A stretch of DNA of 64,000 bases from JAANXG01 sp963731035 (lineage in GTDB: Bacteria > Pseudomonadota > Gammaproteobacteria > Arenicellales > JAANXG01): NCBI GenBank assembly GCA_963731035.1, contig CAVSUY010000027.1, positions 1 through 64,000 of the forward strand. The letters are read 5' to 3'. The stretch's first letter is position 1, and each line of letters opens with the position of its first letter. A model generated the notes under the pieces. That model had not been told where the DNA came from, ran no database searches, and saw nothing but the letters and a program-made list of their open reading frames with translations. Position numbers and translations under genes: made by a program. Below, piece after piece: positions 26,161 to 34,400 of this stretch.

Positions 26161-27099
26161 TTGACCGCCAGCGCAACCGCCGACCCCGTGCTTCGCATCG
26201 TCGATGCCCAGGCCGGGGGCGACATATCCCGGGTCATCATCGCCGGCGCTCCCCGGTTGGCAGGTGACAGCATCGCCGCTCAATGCGCGGATTTCGCGCG
26301 GCGCTACGACCATCTCCGCCTCAAGCTCATCCATCCTCCCCACGGGGAGCTTCACATGTGTCCCGTTCTGCTGCGCCCGCCGTGCGCCAAGGATGCAGAC
26401 TTCGGTGTCATCATCATGGAATCCATGGGCTACCCGCCGATCTCCGGCTCCAACCTGTTCTGTGCCGCGGCAGTGGCGCTGCAATACGGCTTCGCGACAA
26501 TGTCGGAGCCCGAAACCCGTCTGACCGTGGAGACCCCCGCGGGGCTCGTCGCAATCACCGCCCGCTGCCGGGACCGCCGCTGTGAGTCCGTCGAGTTCGA
26601 GAACAGCCCGTCCTGCATCAAGTCCACGATTACCGTCTCGCTCGGTCCACTGCTGCGTACCGTTCCCGTAACCGTCGTATCGGCGGGCGTGGACTACGCG
26701 GTGGTTGACGCCAGTGACGTGAATGTCGAGCTGCTGCCCGGGTCCCACGAGATCCTCGTAGCTCTGGGGCAGCAGATCACCGCCCAGGCGGGGACCGACT
26801 TCGTGCTGTTTCATGACAGGCTTCAAAGACGGCATGGGGGAGCGGAGTGCCGGGTCGCGGTATTTCAAAACCCCGCTGTCATCTGCCGAAGTCCGACCGG
26901 CACCGGCACATCGGCACTGATCACGCTTGCCTACTCCCGGGGCCTGCTCCCGAAGGGTGAGACGCTGACAGCGAGCTCACCCGCCGGCAGCTCGTTTCAC
27001 GGCCGGATCCGCGCCGTTCAGGACACGGCGGCGGGGCCGGTGTTGAACACGGTGGTATCCGGTGACGTGGCCATCGACCGGGAACTCGAGATCATCTGA
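26161..27099 (+). CDS. Proline-racemase-family protein with Ser/Thr active-site pair
   Basis: The product is 312 residues with a probable TTG start, 4 bp after the dehydrogenase gene. Fold markers are MGYPPISGSN and SPTGTGTSALITL. Racemases and 4-hydroxyproline epimerases carry Cys at both catalytic positions. Here Ser95 stands in the first and Thr246 in the second, a pattern known from trans-3-hydroxyproline dehydratase-type members. A dehydration rather than an epimerisation is therefore predicted. In this ectoine context the substrate may be a cyclic hydroxylated imino acid or a hydroxyectoine intermediate, but proline derivatives are equally possible. The family call is firm and the substrate unknown. 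Confidence 0.78.
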   Translation: MTASATADPVLRIVDAQAGGDISRVIIAGAPRLAGDSIAAQCADFARRYDHLRLKLIHPPHGELHMCPVLLRPPCAKDADFGVIIMESMGYPPISGSNLFCAAAVALQYGFATMSEPETRLTVETPAGLVAITARCRDRRCESVEFENSPSCIKSTITVSLGPLLRTVPVTVVSAGVDYAVVDASDVNVELLPGSHEILVALGQQITAQAGTDFVLFHDRLQRRHGGAECRVAVFQNPAVICRSPTGTGTSALITLAYSRGLLPKGETLTASSPAGSSFHGRIRAVQDTAAGPVLNTVVSGDVAIDRELEII

Positions 27100-27413
27100 A
27101 TACCCCAAGGGTGCCGACCGGTGCCGGCGGACCGGCCGGCGGCATGAGTGACGGTGCCGGCGGACCGACAGCGAAAGTGTACTAATAGCCTCGAACAGAC
27201 GCCAAAAAGAAGGGGAGATTGCGCATATGTGTACCTGTGGCCTATAGTGGCTTCGCCAAGACCCCGGGCCTTCCTCGGCGGCTGATCGAGCGACCGCCAT
27301 GTGAATGCACTCGAGCAAACCGGCCATCGCTCCCGGCACGGACAGCCGGCGCAACGAGGGGCCGTCGCCGAGTGTTCTGAAGAAACAGGGCAATACCCGG
27401 GAAGGAGGAGTCA
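27100..27413. other. Intergenic stretch with short direct repeats
   Basis: These 314 bases contain two or three copies of ggtgccggcggaccg, a low-complexity patch near 27115-27175, and then AT-richer sequence that could hold a promoter for the next gene. No coding signal is seen. Confidence 0.5.
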
Positions 27414-28205
27414 GTGACTTGTTCGAACACGCAACGGCGGCTCGCACTATCGGGTCTCCTGGTCATCATCGCCGTTGCTGTGCCGCTTCCAGCCGGACCG
27501 GGTAGCTGTGTCGGCGCGAGCCTCGCCGCCACCGTGACCGGGATCGCCATTCCATCCGCCGCGGCCGATATCCAGGCCGGCGACGCCGGCAGCCTCAACG
27601 CCCTGAACAGCTACCGGCTCGCGCTGCTGGAAATGAAGGGTCACTTATCCGTGGCCCGCGAACTTCTCCAGACCGGTTCGCCGGGAGCGGAGTATCACCT
27701 GCGTGAGCCGATCGAGAAGCTCTTCCAGCGAATCGAGCCGGAGCTCCGGAACAGAGGCGCGCCGCTGACAAGCGACATCGTGGCACCACTCCAGCGTGTC
27801 ACCGAAACCGACCCCGATATGGCGCTCGCCCTGCTCGACTCTGCCACCTCGGCGATCGACGGCAGCTACGCGCAGTCCGGCGCCACGGATGCCCCATCCA
27901 TACTGGCACTTTCCGAGGCCCTGCTGCGCCAGGCGGTGGACCTGTACGCCAATTCCGTGAAAGACAATGCGGTTACCGACGTACCCGGCTACCAGACCGG
28001 CCGCGCCTTTGCCAACCAGGCCGAAGCGCTGGTCCGCCACTCGACAGGACTCAGAAGGAAACCCGAATATGAGGCTGCCCTGGCCAGCATCGTGCTGATC
28101 AGGCAGTCATGGCCGGGGGTGGAACCCCCGCCTATCGTGTTCGGTCCCGGGAGCGTGGCCCAAAGGCTCAACGAAACGGTGGCGATAATGGACGAGATGA
28201 GGTGA
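27414..28205 (+). CDS. Secreted helical protein of unknown function
   Basis: The GTG start at 27414 is fixed by an excellent AAGGAGGAG ribosome site. The product has 263 residues. A signal-like segment (LALSGLLVIIAVAVPLP) runs from about 10 to 27, with a second hydrophobic patch up to about 50. The mature part is mostly helical: ALNSYRLALLEMKGHLSVAR, then PIEKLFQRIEPEL, and further amphipathic helices. This is suggestive of a four-helix periplasmic domain, but no family is recognised. It precedes the ectoine importer genes and may be an accessory periplasmic factor for that system (inference from position only). Confidence 0.65.
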   Translation: MTCSNTQRRLALSGLLVIIAVAVPLPAGPGSCVGASLAATVTGIAIPSAAADIQAGDAGSLNALNSYRLALLEMKGHLSVARELLQTGSPGAEYHLREPIEKLFQRIEPELRNRGAPLTSDIVAPLQRVTETDPDMALALLDSATSAIDGSYAQSGATDAPSILALSEALLRQAVDLYANSVKDNAVTDVPGYQTGRAFANQAEALVRHSTGLRRKPEYEAALASIVLIRQSWPGVEPPPIVFGPGSVAQRLNETVAIMDEMR

Positions 28206-28363
28206 TCGAATTGTCTTCTCCAGTCGCGCTGCGCCGCCTTATCGAACAGACCCGTGCCGACGGGGAGAAAGTGTACTTACTGGTCGAATTCAGGCCAGGA
28301 ACTGCACATAATTTGCGTATTTGTATACATCATGGTTATAGTATCGCCACGAAAGAAGAATAA
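28202..28363 (+). CDS. Small frame overlapping the preceding stop (53 residues), possibly a gene remnant
   Basis: A GTG overlaps the TGA of the previous gene (GTGA), as in translationally coupled pairs. The first 30 residues (SSPVALRRLIEQTRADGEK then VYLLVEFRPG) look protein-like. The rest runs through the AT-rich ehuB promoter and over the operator-like site at 28321, so it is probably not conserved. It may be a truncated gene end. Confidence 0.25.
   Translation: MIELSSPVALRRLIEQTRADGEKVYLLVEFRPGTAHNLRICIHHGYSIATKEE
28321..28330. promoter_or_regulatory. GntR-type operator-like site upstream of ehuB
   Basis: ttgtatacat lies 145 bp upstream of the ehuB start. It is nearly identical to ttgtatacaa at 33119-33128 and similar to ttgtacacaa at 33001-33010, which flank the GntR gene. 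This is the size and TNGTxxACAA symmetry expected for FadR-subfamily operators. Confidence 0.5.
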
Positions 28364-28474
28364 TTCGTCGCGTTCGAACTGGCGACCGAAGTATGGGTGT
28401 GTTCAGATTGAACCGTTGTGTGAAACCGATCGATTGATTACAACCACCATCACTTAAGACTACCGGAGGAAATC

Positions 28475-29320
28475 ATGAGAAAGTTCCTAGTTGCCGTGGT
28501 CGCTCTCGTGGCGACTGCCCTCGCCACTCCGGCGTTTTCCGACTCCATTACCGACCGCATAGACAGCGGCAAGACCATACGGCTGGGCTTTGCCAACGAG
28601 GTGCCCTGGGCCTACCCCGGCGACAATAACGAGCCCCTGGGCTTCGTCAACGCCTTCGTGCTCGGGGTGCTGAAGGAGATGGGCTACGACCGCGACAAGA
28701 TTGAACCGGTCGTGACGGAATGGGGCGGCCTGATTCCGGGCCTCAAGGCCAACCGATTCGACATCATCACCGGCGGCATGTACATACTCAGCAGCCGCTG
28801 CGAGAACATCAACTTCTCCGATCCAATGGCCGAAGTCGCGGACGCCTTCCTCGTTCCCAAGGGCAACCCAAAGCACATCAACAACTACCAGGATATCAAG
28901 AACGCGGGCGCCACCCTGGTCACCGGCGCCGGCTACAACACCGTGGAAGACGCCAAGAATGCCGGCATCCCTGACAGCAACATCATGACCGTACCCGGGC
29001 CCACGGAAATCCTGGCGGCCATGAAGGCCGGCCGCGCCGACGCCGGCGGCGGCACCTATTTCACGGTGCAGGACCTGGCCTCGAAGAGCGGCGGGACACT
29101 CGACGTTTCCGACCCCTCGCAGATGCCCACGGACCTCAAGAACTGGGTGGGCATCGGATTCCGCAAGAGTGATACGGACTTCCTCAAGAAGTTCAACGAG
29201 GCCTTGGGCAAGTACCTGGGCTCGGACGCCATGATGGCGGCGGTGGGCAAGTACGGCTACACCAAGTCCAACGTTCCCGGCAAAGACGCCAGCACGGAAT
29301 GGGCCTGTAAGAACCGTTAG
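28475..29320 (+). CDS. ehuB: Ectoine/hydroxyectoine-binding periplasmic protein EhuB
   Basis: The product is 281 residues with a GGAGGAAATC ribosome site. A signal peptide ends near residue 22 (TPAFS). The mature family-3 solute-binding domain includes LGFANEVPWAY and ITGGMYILSSRCE, both typical of EhuB-type proteins, where acidic and aromatic residues box the compatible solute. It delivers ectoine or hydroxyectoine to the EhuCD permease. A terminator-like hairpin follows directly, so ehuB should be made in excess over the membrane genes. The TTGTATACAT site upstream suggests control by the nearby GntR protein. Confidence 0.88.
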   Translation: MRKFLVAVVALVATALATPAFSDSITDRIDSGKTIRLGFANEVPWAYPGDNNEPLGFVNAFVLGVLKEMGYDRDKIEPVVTEWGGLIPGLKANRFDIITGGMYILSSRCENINFSDPMAEVADAFLVPKGNPKHINNYQDIKNAGATLVTGAGYNTVEDAKNAGIPDSNIMTVPGPTEILAAMKAGRADAGGGTYFTVQDLASKSGGTLDVSDPSQMPTDLKNWVGIGFRKSDTDFLKKFNEALGKYLGSDAMMAAVGKYGYTKSNVPGKDASTEWACKNR

Positions 29321-29360
29321 TACCGCGGTTGACGGAAAACCGTTGGGTGCTGCTTCCCTC

Positions 29361-29404
29361 CAGGGGATGGGCAACAACCGGAAGACGTTGCCCATCCCTG
29401 TTTT
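29361..29404 (+). terminator. Terminator/attenuator hairpin after ehuB
   Basis: caggggatgggcaac pairs with gttgcccatccctg (one bulge) around an 11-base loop and is followed by tttt. It lies between ehuB and ehuC, so it is likely a partial terminator that sets a high binding-protein to permease ratio. Confidence 0.7.
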
Positions 29405-29479
29405 CATCGCAGGGGAGATCTCCGAAGAACCGGAGAGGAAGAACGAGACCAGTCGGCAATCATCCGGTCAGGGCGAATC

Positions 29480-30148
29480 ATGCAAGACTATCTTGATTTC
29501 CTGAGTACCTACGGATCTCGTTTCGTCCACGGCACGCTGTTCACCGTGGAGCAGACGGTGCTGGCGACCGTGCTCGCGGTCATTATCGCCCTGGTCATGG
29601 CGCTGATGAAGATGTCGCCCCTGTTCGTGATCCGATACCCTGCCATCGCCTTTATCGAGGTGTTTCGCGGCACCTCCTTGCTGGTGCAGCTCTACTGGAT
29701 CTTCTTCGTGCTGCCGCTGTTCGGCTTGTCGCTGGACAAATTCACGGCCGGATTCCTGGCGGTAGGCATGAATCTCGGCGCCTACGGAGCGGAGCTGGTA
29801 CGCGGGGGCATCCAGTCCGTGCCGCGGGGTCAATACGAGGCCGCCATCGCGCTCAACCTGCCACCCGTGGCCCGCTTCAGGCGGATCATATTCCCGCAGG
29901 CTCTGTTGATCATGCTGCCGCCCTGGGGCAACCTCCTGATCGAACTCCTCAAAGGGACCGCCCTGGTGTCCCTGATTTCCGTCACCGACCTGATGTTCGA
30001 GGCCAAGCAGATCAATGCATCGACGTTTCTCTCGGCCCAGGCCTTCGGCACCGCCCTGGTGATCTACTACGTGCTGGGCAGGCTCATCATTTCTCCGACG
30101 ATGCGCGGCCTGGAAAACAGACTGGCGCGTAAGGTGAGTCGAGGCTGA
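29480..30148 (+). CDS. ehuC: Ectoine ABC transporter permease EhuC
   Basis: The product is 222 residues of the polar amino-acid (His/Glu/Gln) permease family. An N-terminal membrane helix begins TVLATVLAVIIALVMALMKM. The EAA-like cytoplasmic loop is in GQYEAAIALNLPP, and further hydrophobic segments are spread over the protein, giving about five helices. It forms a heterodimer with EhuD in the inner membrane. It lies 5 bp before ehuD and after the hairpin that follows ehuB. The C versus D labels follow gene order only. Confidence 0.86.
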   Translation: MQDYLDFLSTYGSRFVHGTLFTVEQTVLATVLAVIIALVMALMKMSPLFVIRYPAIAFIEVFRGTSLLVQLYWIFFVLPLFGLSLDKFTAGFLAVGMNLGAYGAELVRGGIQSVPRGQYEAAIALNLPPVARFRRIIFPQALLIMLPPWGNLLIELLKGTALVSLISVTDLMFEAKQINASTFLSAQAFGTALVIYYVLGRLIISPTMRGLENRLARKVSRG

Positions 30149-30153
30149 CAACG

Positions 30154-30828
30154 ATGTTTGACTGGAACTGGGCCTTTACCCTCGAAATCCTGCCGAAAAT
30201 GCTTTCGGCTACCCTCAACACGCTGCTGGCGTCGGGCATCGGCTATCTGATCGCACTGGTCCTGGGACTGGTGTTCGCGTTGCTGCAGCGTACGCCCATC
30301 CCCGCAATCACGTATGCCATACGGGAATTCGTCGAGTTCATCCGCTCCACGCCGCTGGTGCTGCAGATATTCTTCGTGTACTTCGTGGGCCCGCAATTCG
30401 GCATCCGACTGGCGCCGTGGACGGCCGGCATGATCGCCATCGGGCTTCACTACGCGTGCTACCTGTCAGAGGTTTACCGGGCGGGCCTGAACAGTGTGCC
30501 CCAGGGCCAGTGGGAAGCCTGCACGGCACTGAATCTCAGTGTAAGACGAACCTATTCCAAGATCATCATTCCACAGGCCATCCCGCCGAGTATCCCCGGA
30601 TTTGGGAACTACCTGGTAGGTATCTTCAAGGATACCCCGATGCTCTCGGTGATCGGGGTGGCGGAACTGATGCACCAGGCCAATGCGATCGGCTCGCAGA
30701 CATACCGGTTCCTCGAGCCGTACACCATGGTCGGCGTGATCTTCCTCGTGATCTCGCTGCCGACGGCCTACCTGGTGCGCCGCTTCGAGCGCTGGGTGCG
30801 CCGGTCGCTCGGCATGACAGAAAGATAG
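30154..30828 (+). CDS. ehuD: Ectoine ABC transporter permease EhuD
   Basis: The product is 224 residues, homologous to EhuC. It shows the same helix pattern and the EAA loop in GQWEACTALNLSVRRTYSKI, with PQAIPPSIPGFGNYL after it. It is the second inner-membrane half of the importer. The gene is 5 bp downstream of ehuC and 18 bp upstream of ehuA, consistent with one transcript. Confidence 0.86.
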   Translation: MFDWNWAFTLEILPKMLSATLNTLLASGIGYLIALVLGLVFALLQRTPIPAITYAIREFVEFIRSTPLVLQIFFVYFVGPQFGIRLAPWTAGMIAIGLHYACYLSEVYRAGLNSVPQGQWEACTALNLSVRRTYSKIIIPQAIPPSIPGFGNYLVGIFKDTPMLSVIGVAELMHQANAIGSQTYRFLEPYTMVGVIFLVISLPTAYLVRRFERWVRRSLGMTER

Positions 30829-30846
30829 CAATCTCCGGGGCACGTT

Positions 30847-31659
30847 ATGAATCTGGAAGACTTTCCTCTCGAGCTCGAAGGCGCTGACGTCCCCCTGGTG
30901 CGCTTCGCCAAGGTCACCAAGCGCTACGGCCCCCTCGTCGTGCTGGATTCCCTGGATCTGGACATCTCGAGCAACGAAATCGTCACCGTAATCGGCCCGT
31001 CCGGCTCCGGCAAGACAACGGTGCTGCGCATGCTGATGACCCTCGAAGAGATCGACGACGGGGTGATCTACGTCGATGGCAAGCCGCTGACCCACATGGT
31101 GCGCAACGGCAAGCTGGTACGCGCCAATCAGAAGCACCTGCGCCGGATGCGCAGCAACATCGGCATGGTGTTCCAGCACTTCAACCTGTTCCCGCACATG
31201 ACCGCACTGGCGAACTGCATCGAGGCGCCGATCCAGGTACTGGGGCTCACTAAGAAAGAGGCCACCGAACGGGCCGAGGAGCTTCTGCAGATGGTGGGCC
31301 TGGATGACAAGATGCAACAGCATCCGGCGCGGCTGTCCGGCGGTCAGCAGCAGCGCGTCGCCATTGCCCGGGCCCTCGCCATGCGACCCAAGGTCATGCT
31401 GTTCGACGAGGTGACCTCGGCACTCGATCCCGAGGTGGTGGGCGAGGTGACGCACGTGATCCGCAAACTGGCCACGGAGCACAGTCTCACCATGATCATG
31501 GTTACCCACCAGATGGGCTTCGCCCGCGAGATCTCCTCTCGGGTCTGCTTTTTCTACGAAGGCCGGATCGCGGAGGAAGGTGACCCCGACAAACTATTCA
31601 CCGACCCGCAGAATCCGCGCACCCAACAGTTCCTGAACGCCGTGCTGCAGGCTGACTAG
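30847..31659 (+). CDS. ehuA: Ectoine ABC transporter ATPase EhuA
   Basis: The product is 270 residues. Walker A is GPSGSGKTT, the signature LSGGQQQRVAIARAL, Walker B VMLFDEVTSALDP and the switch His VTHQMGFA. It belongs to the GlnQ/HisP branch of importers. An N-terminal extension of about 20 residues precedes the nucleotide-binding domain. It is the last gene of the ehuBCDA order, followed by the 86-bp REP array. Confidence 0.9.
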   Translation: MNLEDFPLELEGADVPLVRFAKVTKRYGPLVVLDSLDLDISSNEIVTVIGPSGSGKTTVLRMLMTLEEIDDGVIYVDGKPLTHMVRNGKLVRANQKHLRRMRSNIGMVFQHFNLFPHMTALANCIEAPIQVLGLTKKEATERAEELLQMVGLDDKMQQHPARLSGGQQQRVAIARALAMRPKVMLFDEVTSALDPEVVGEVTHVIRKLATEHSLTMIMVTHQMGFAREISSRVCFFYEGRIAEEGDPDKLFTDPQNPRTQQFLNAVLQAD

Positions 31660-31694
31660 GAACGGTTTCCGGGCTGATCTCCCTGGAGGGCAAT

Positions 31695-32229
31695 GAACGG
31701 CTTTCATGGCAACGGCTATCGCGGTTGAAACCGCTCCTACAATCCGAGGATCAGTGCCGGCATGGCGCCCTGGATCGAAGGAACGGCTTTCACGGCAACG
31801 GCTATCGCGGTTGAAACCGCTCCTACGATCCGAGGATCAGTGGCGGCATGGCGCCCTGGATCGAAGGAACGGCTTTCATGGCGACGGCTATCGCGGTTGA
31901 AACCGCTCCTACGATCCGAGGATCAGTGGCGGCATGACGCTCTGGATCGGAGGAACGGCTTTCACGGCGGCGGCTATCGCGGTTGAAACCGCTCCTACGA
32001 TCCGGGGATCAGTGGCGGCGTGACGCTCCGGATCGGAGGAACGGCTTTCGTGGCGGCGGCTATCGCGGTTGAAACCGCTCCTACGATCCGAGGATCAGTG
32101 GCGGCGTGACGCTCCGGATCGGAGGAACGGCTTTCGTGGCGGCGGCTATCGCGGTTGAAACCGCTCCTACGATCCGAGGATCAGTGGCGGTGTGACGCCT
32201 CGGATTGTAGGAGCGACTTCAGTCGCGAT
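31695..32229. repeat. 86-bp tandem array with REP cores (6 copies)
   Basis: Units begin at 31695, 31781, 31867, 31953, 32039 and 32125. Each starts gaacggctttc and contains ctatcgcggttgaaaccgct followed by cctacRatcc. The last unit ends in an inverted REP (tgtaggagcgacttcagtcg). Unlike the doeA array, the copies have drifted (cat/cac/cgt changes), so the expansion is older or has slipped stepwise. It fills the convergent interval between ehuA and gntR. Confidence 0.93.
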
Positions 32230-32255
32230 CGCTCCGCTCAACAGCACCGACCTTC

Positions 32256-32948
32256 TTACCGTGCTGCTTCTTCGTCCAACACCTGGCGCAGCAGGATCAT
32301 CACCGTGGAAAGCCGCGTGCGGTGAATGAAGCCCACGGCCTTCAAGTCGTTGCGGGCCAGCGCGTGGTGGACTTCGTCGATTTCCTGTCGCAGTTCCAGA
32401 ACCGCCCGCTGCCAGGACAGCCGTGGGATAATCTGAAACCAGATGCGAGCCGTCTGATAGAACAGGCGATCGGAAATCTCTCGCAACGGCTTATTGCGAA
32501 CAATGGCGAGGATCTGGCAGTGAAGGCCGATATTGATTTCGCCGAAAGCCCGCAGGTTCACCTCCTCCCCCAATTGCCCGCATTGGCAAGCCAGTTGCTT
32601 CAGTCTGGCGAACACTTCCGGATCGGGTGAAATCGGCTCTGAGCTGCCGATTGCCTCCGCCAGGATGGCGCGAACGTAGTAGATATCCAGCAGGTCCTTG
32701 AACTCGATGGTGGTCACCGTGGTGCCAACGCCCTGGCGACTTTCCACCAGGCCGTCCATCGCCAGGCGGTTCAGGACGTGGCGAATCGGCGTGCGGCTGA
32801 CCTCGAACTGCTCGGCAAGATCCTGCTCTCTCAGGACTTCGCCCGGGACGAAATCAAGCAGGCAGATCTGCCGGCGCAGCGTCTGGTAGATGCGCTCTAT
32901 GCGGGCCTGCGGCTTGGTCAGAGACCGGGTTACGCGGATCGCACTCAT
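32256..32948 (-). CDS. GntR-family (FadR subfamily) regulator
   Basis: The product is 230 residues. The N-terminal winged helix contains REQDLAEQFEVSRTPIRHVL and a GLVESRQGVGTTV wing. The C-terminal part is an all-helical FCD-type ligand domain with His residues that could bind a metal (for example GLHCQIL). It diverges from the DoeA-paralogue gene. Palindromes ttgtacacaa and ttgtatacaa lie in the shared promoter region, and a related site lies before ehuB, so it probably controls ectoine uptake and use. It is not the MocR-type EnuR common in ectoine clusters. A five-codon frame with an ideal ribosome site overlaps its start. Confidence 0.85.
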   Translation of the reverse strand: MSAIRVTRSLTKPQARIERIYQTLRRQICLLDFVPGEVLREQDLAEQFEVSRTPIRHVLNRLAMDGLVESRQGVGTTVTTIEFKDLLDIYYVRAILAEAIGSSEPISPDPEVFARLKQLACQCGQLGEEVNLRAFGEINIGLHCQILAIVRNKPLREISDRLFYQTARIWFQIIPRLSWQRAVLELRQEIDEVHHALARNDLKAVGFIHRTRLSTVMILLRQVLDEEAAR

Positions 32949-33000
32949 CGCCGGGTCATGTCCTCCTGTGCAGGCATTCGCTCAGCCTCCAGCTCGACGT

Positions 33001-33010
33001 TTGTACACAA
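33001..33010. promoter_or_regulatory. GntR operator-like palindrome near gntR
   Basis: ttgtacacaa lies about 53 bp upstream of the gntR start, in the divergent promoter region. It fits autoregulation. Confidence 0.5.
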
Positions 33011-33118
33011 TTTCCATACCAGACATTCTTGTAGCGCCTCAGGAATATACGTTAATTGTCTGTTTTTCATCAATATACAGAAATTTTTCATTCAACTCTG
33101 TGCCAATGATGGACCATA

Positions 33119-33128
33119 TTGTATACAA
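33119..33128. promoter_or_regulatory. GntR operator-like palindrome near the doeA paralogue
   Basis: ttgtatacaa is a perfect ten-base palindrome upstream of the M24-family gene. It is the best copy of the motif seen in the window. Confidence 0.55.
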
Positions 33129-33179
33129 TTGCGCGCACCATCGCTAAACCTGATGCTGTTCTGCCGAGGTAGTCGACAC

Positions 33180-34346
33180 TTGATTCAAGAAGCTCTGCAA
33201 CCCGCTTTCCCCGCCCGGGAGCTGGACTCACGTCGCGCCCGGCTCACGCACGAGATGACGCGTCGGAATCTGGACGGCCTGGTGGTGGCGGTGCCCGAGA
33301 ACATCTACTACCTCACGGGCCTGGACCATTGGGGATTCTTCGCCTGCCACGTGCTCCTGGTTCCAGTGGACGGACCAATGATTCTCGTAGCTCGCGCCAT
33401 GGAGCGCGTCACCTACGAGAACCAGGTCAATAATGCCGAATTCATCGGCTTCGGTGACGCCGGTGATCCCGCCGACGCCATGGTGACCGGATTGAAGCAA
33501 TTGCGCCTGGACAAGGCCGCCGTCGGACTGGAAAAGAACAGCTTGTTTCTCACCCTTCGCATCGGGGAGAGCCTGCAGGCCAAGACCCCGAACGCCACCT
33601 GGAGCGATGCGTCCGGCCTGCTCGACGCCTTCCGTCTGGTGCAGTCCCCGCTCGAACAGAGCTACACCCGCAAAGCCGCGGCCGCGGCCGACGCCGGCAC
33701 GTTGGCCGCCATCGCTGCCGTGCGGGACGGCGCCTCCGACTACGAGGTGGCCGCCGAATGCCACCGGGCGATGATCCTGGCCGGCAGCGAATATCCTGGC
33801 TTCGGCCCCTTCATCCGCCCCACCCGGCGTCTGGGTGAGGAACACACCACCTGGCGGGGAGATGTGTTTCGACGCGGAGATGCCGCGTTCCTTGAAATCG
33901 GTGCAGCTTATCGCAAGTACCAGGCTCCCATGGGCCGGCTGGTATTCGTCGGCAGCGCGCCGGATCTCGCCGCCGAGGCCGCCGAGCTGTCCATCCGGGG
34001 CATGGCCGCAATCCAGGAAGCAGTCAAGCCTGGGGCGACCGGCAATGACGTCTACCAGGCGTGGCAGGCGGTGGCGGACTCCGCCGGCCTCGGCCACTAC
34101 CGTCGCCACCACTGCGGCTATCTCGTGGGGATCGGGTTCCCTCCGAGCTGGACGGGAGGCAGCATGGTTACGTCCCTGCGACCCGGCAGCACGCTGGAAC
34201 TGAAACCCGGCATGGTTTTCCACCTGCACTCCTGGTTTACGAATACCGGGCGGGGGGACTACTTCGTATCCAACACTGCGCTGCTTACCGAGGACGGCTG
34301 CGAGATCCTTACCTCCCGCACTCCCCAGGAGCTCCAGGTTCGTTAA
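33180..34346 (+). CDS. DoeA-like M24-family (pita-bread) hydrolase paralogue
   Basis: The preferred start is TTG 33180, behind GAGG (CCGAGGTAG); ATG 33153 in the same frame is possible. The product has 388 residues. The creatinase-type N-terminus has PENIYYLTGLDHWGFF, close to DoeA. The C-terminus has HHCGYLVGIGFPPSW and LTEDGCEIL, again parallel to DoeA. True M24 metal ligands are not complete. It may open ectoine or hydroxyectoine, or a related cyclic amidine. It diverges from gntR, shares its operator region and is followed by a relic of another doeA-like gene, so this spot has seen repeated duplication and loss. Confidence 0.82.
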   Translation: MIQEALQPAFPARELDSRRARLTHEMTRRNLDGLVVAVPENIYYLTGLDHWGFFACHVLLVPVDGPMILVARAMERVTYENQVNNAEFIGFGDAGDPADAMVTGLKQLRLDKAAVGLEKNSLFLTLRIGESLQAKTPNATWSDASGLLDAFRLVQSPLEQSYTRKAAAAADAGTLAAIAAVRDGASDYEVAAECHRAMILAGSEYPGFGPFIRPTRRLGEEHTTWRGDVFRRGDAAFLEIGAAYRKYQAPMGRLVFVGSAPDLAAEAAELSIRGMAAIQEAVKPGATGNDVYQAWQAVADSAGLGHYRRHHCGYLVGIGFPPSWTGGSMVTSLRPGSTLELKPGMVFHLHSWFTNTGRGDYFVSNTALLTEDGCEILTSRTPQELQVR

Positions 34347-34400
34347 CCGAGCCCCTCGTTGCGCAATGATCACCCTGAAGCGTATCGATTCCCCGCGCGC

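Noticed and set aside
31706..31986. Short frames across the 86-bp array
   Set aside because: Created by the repeat period and not protein-like.
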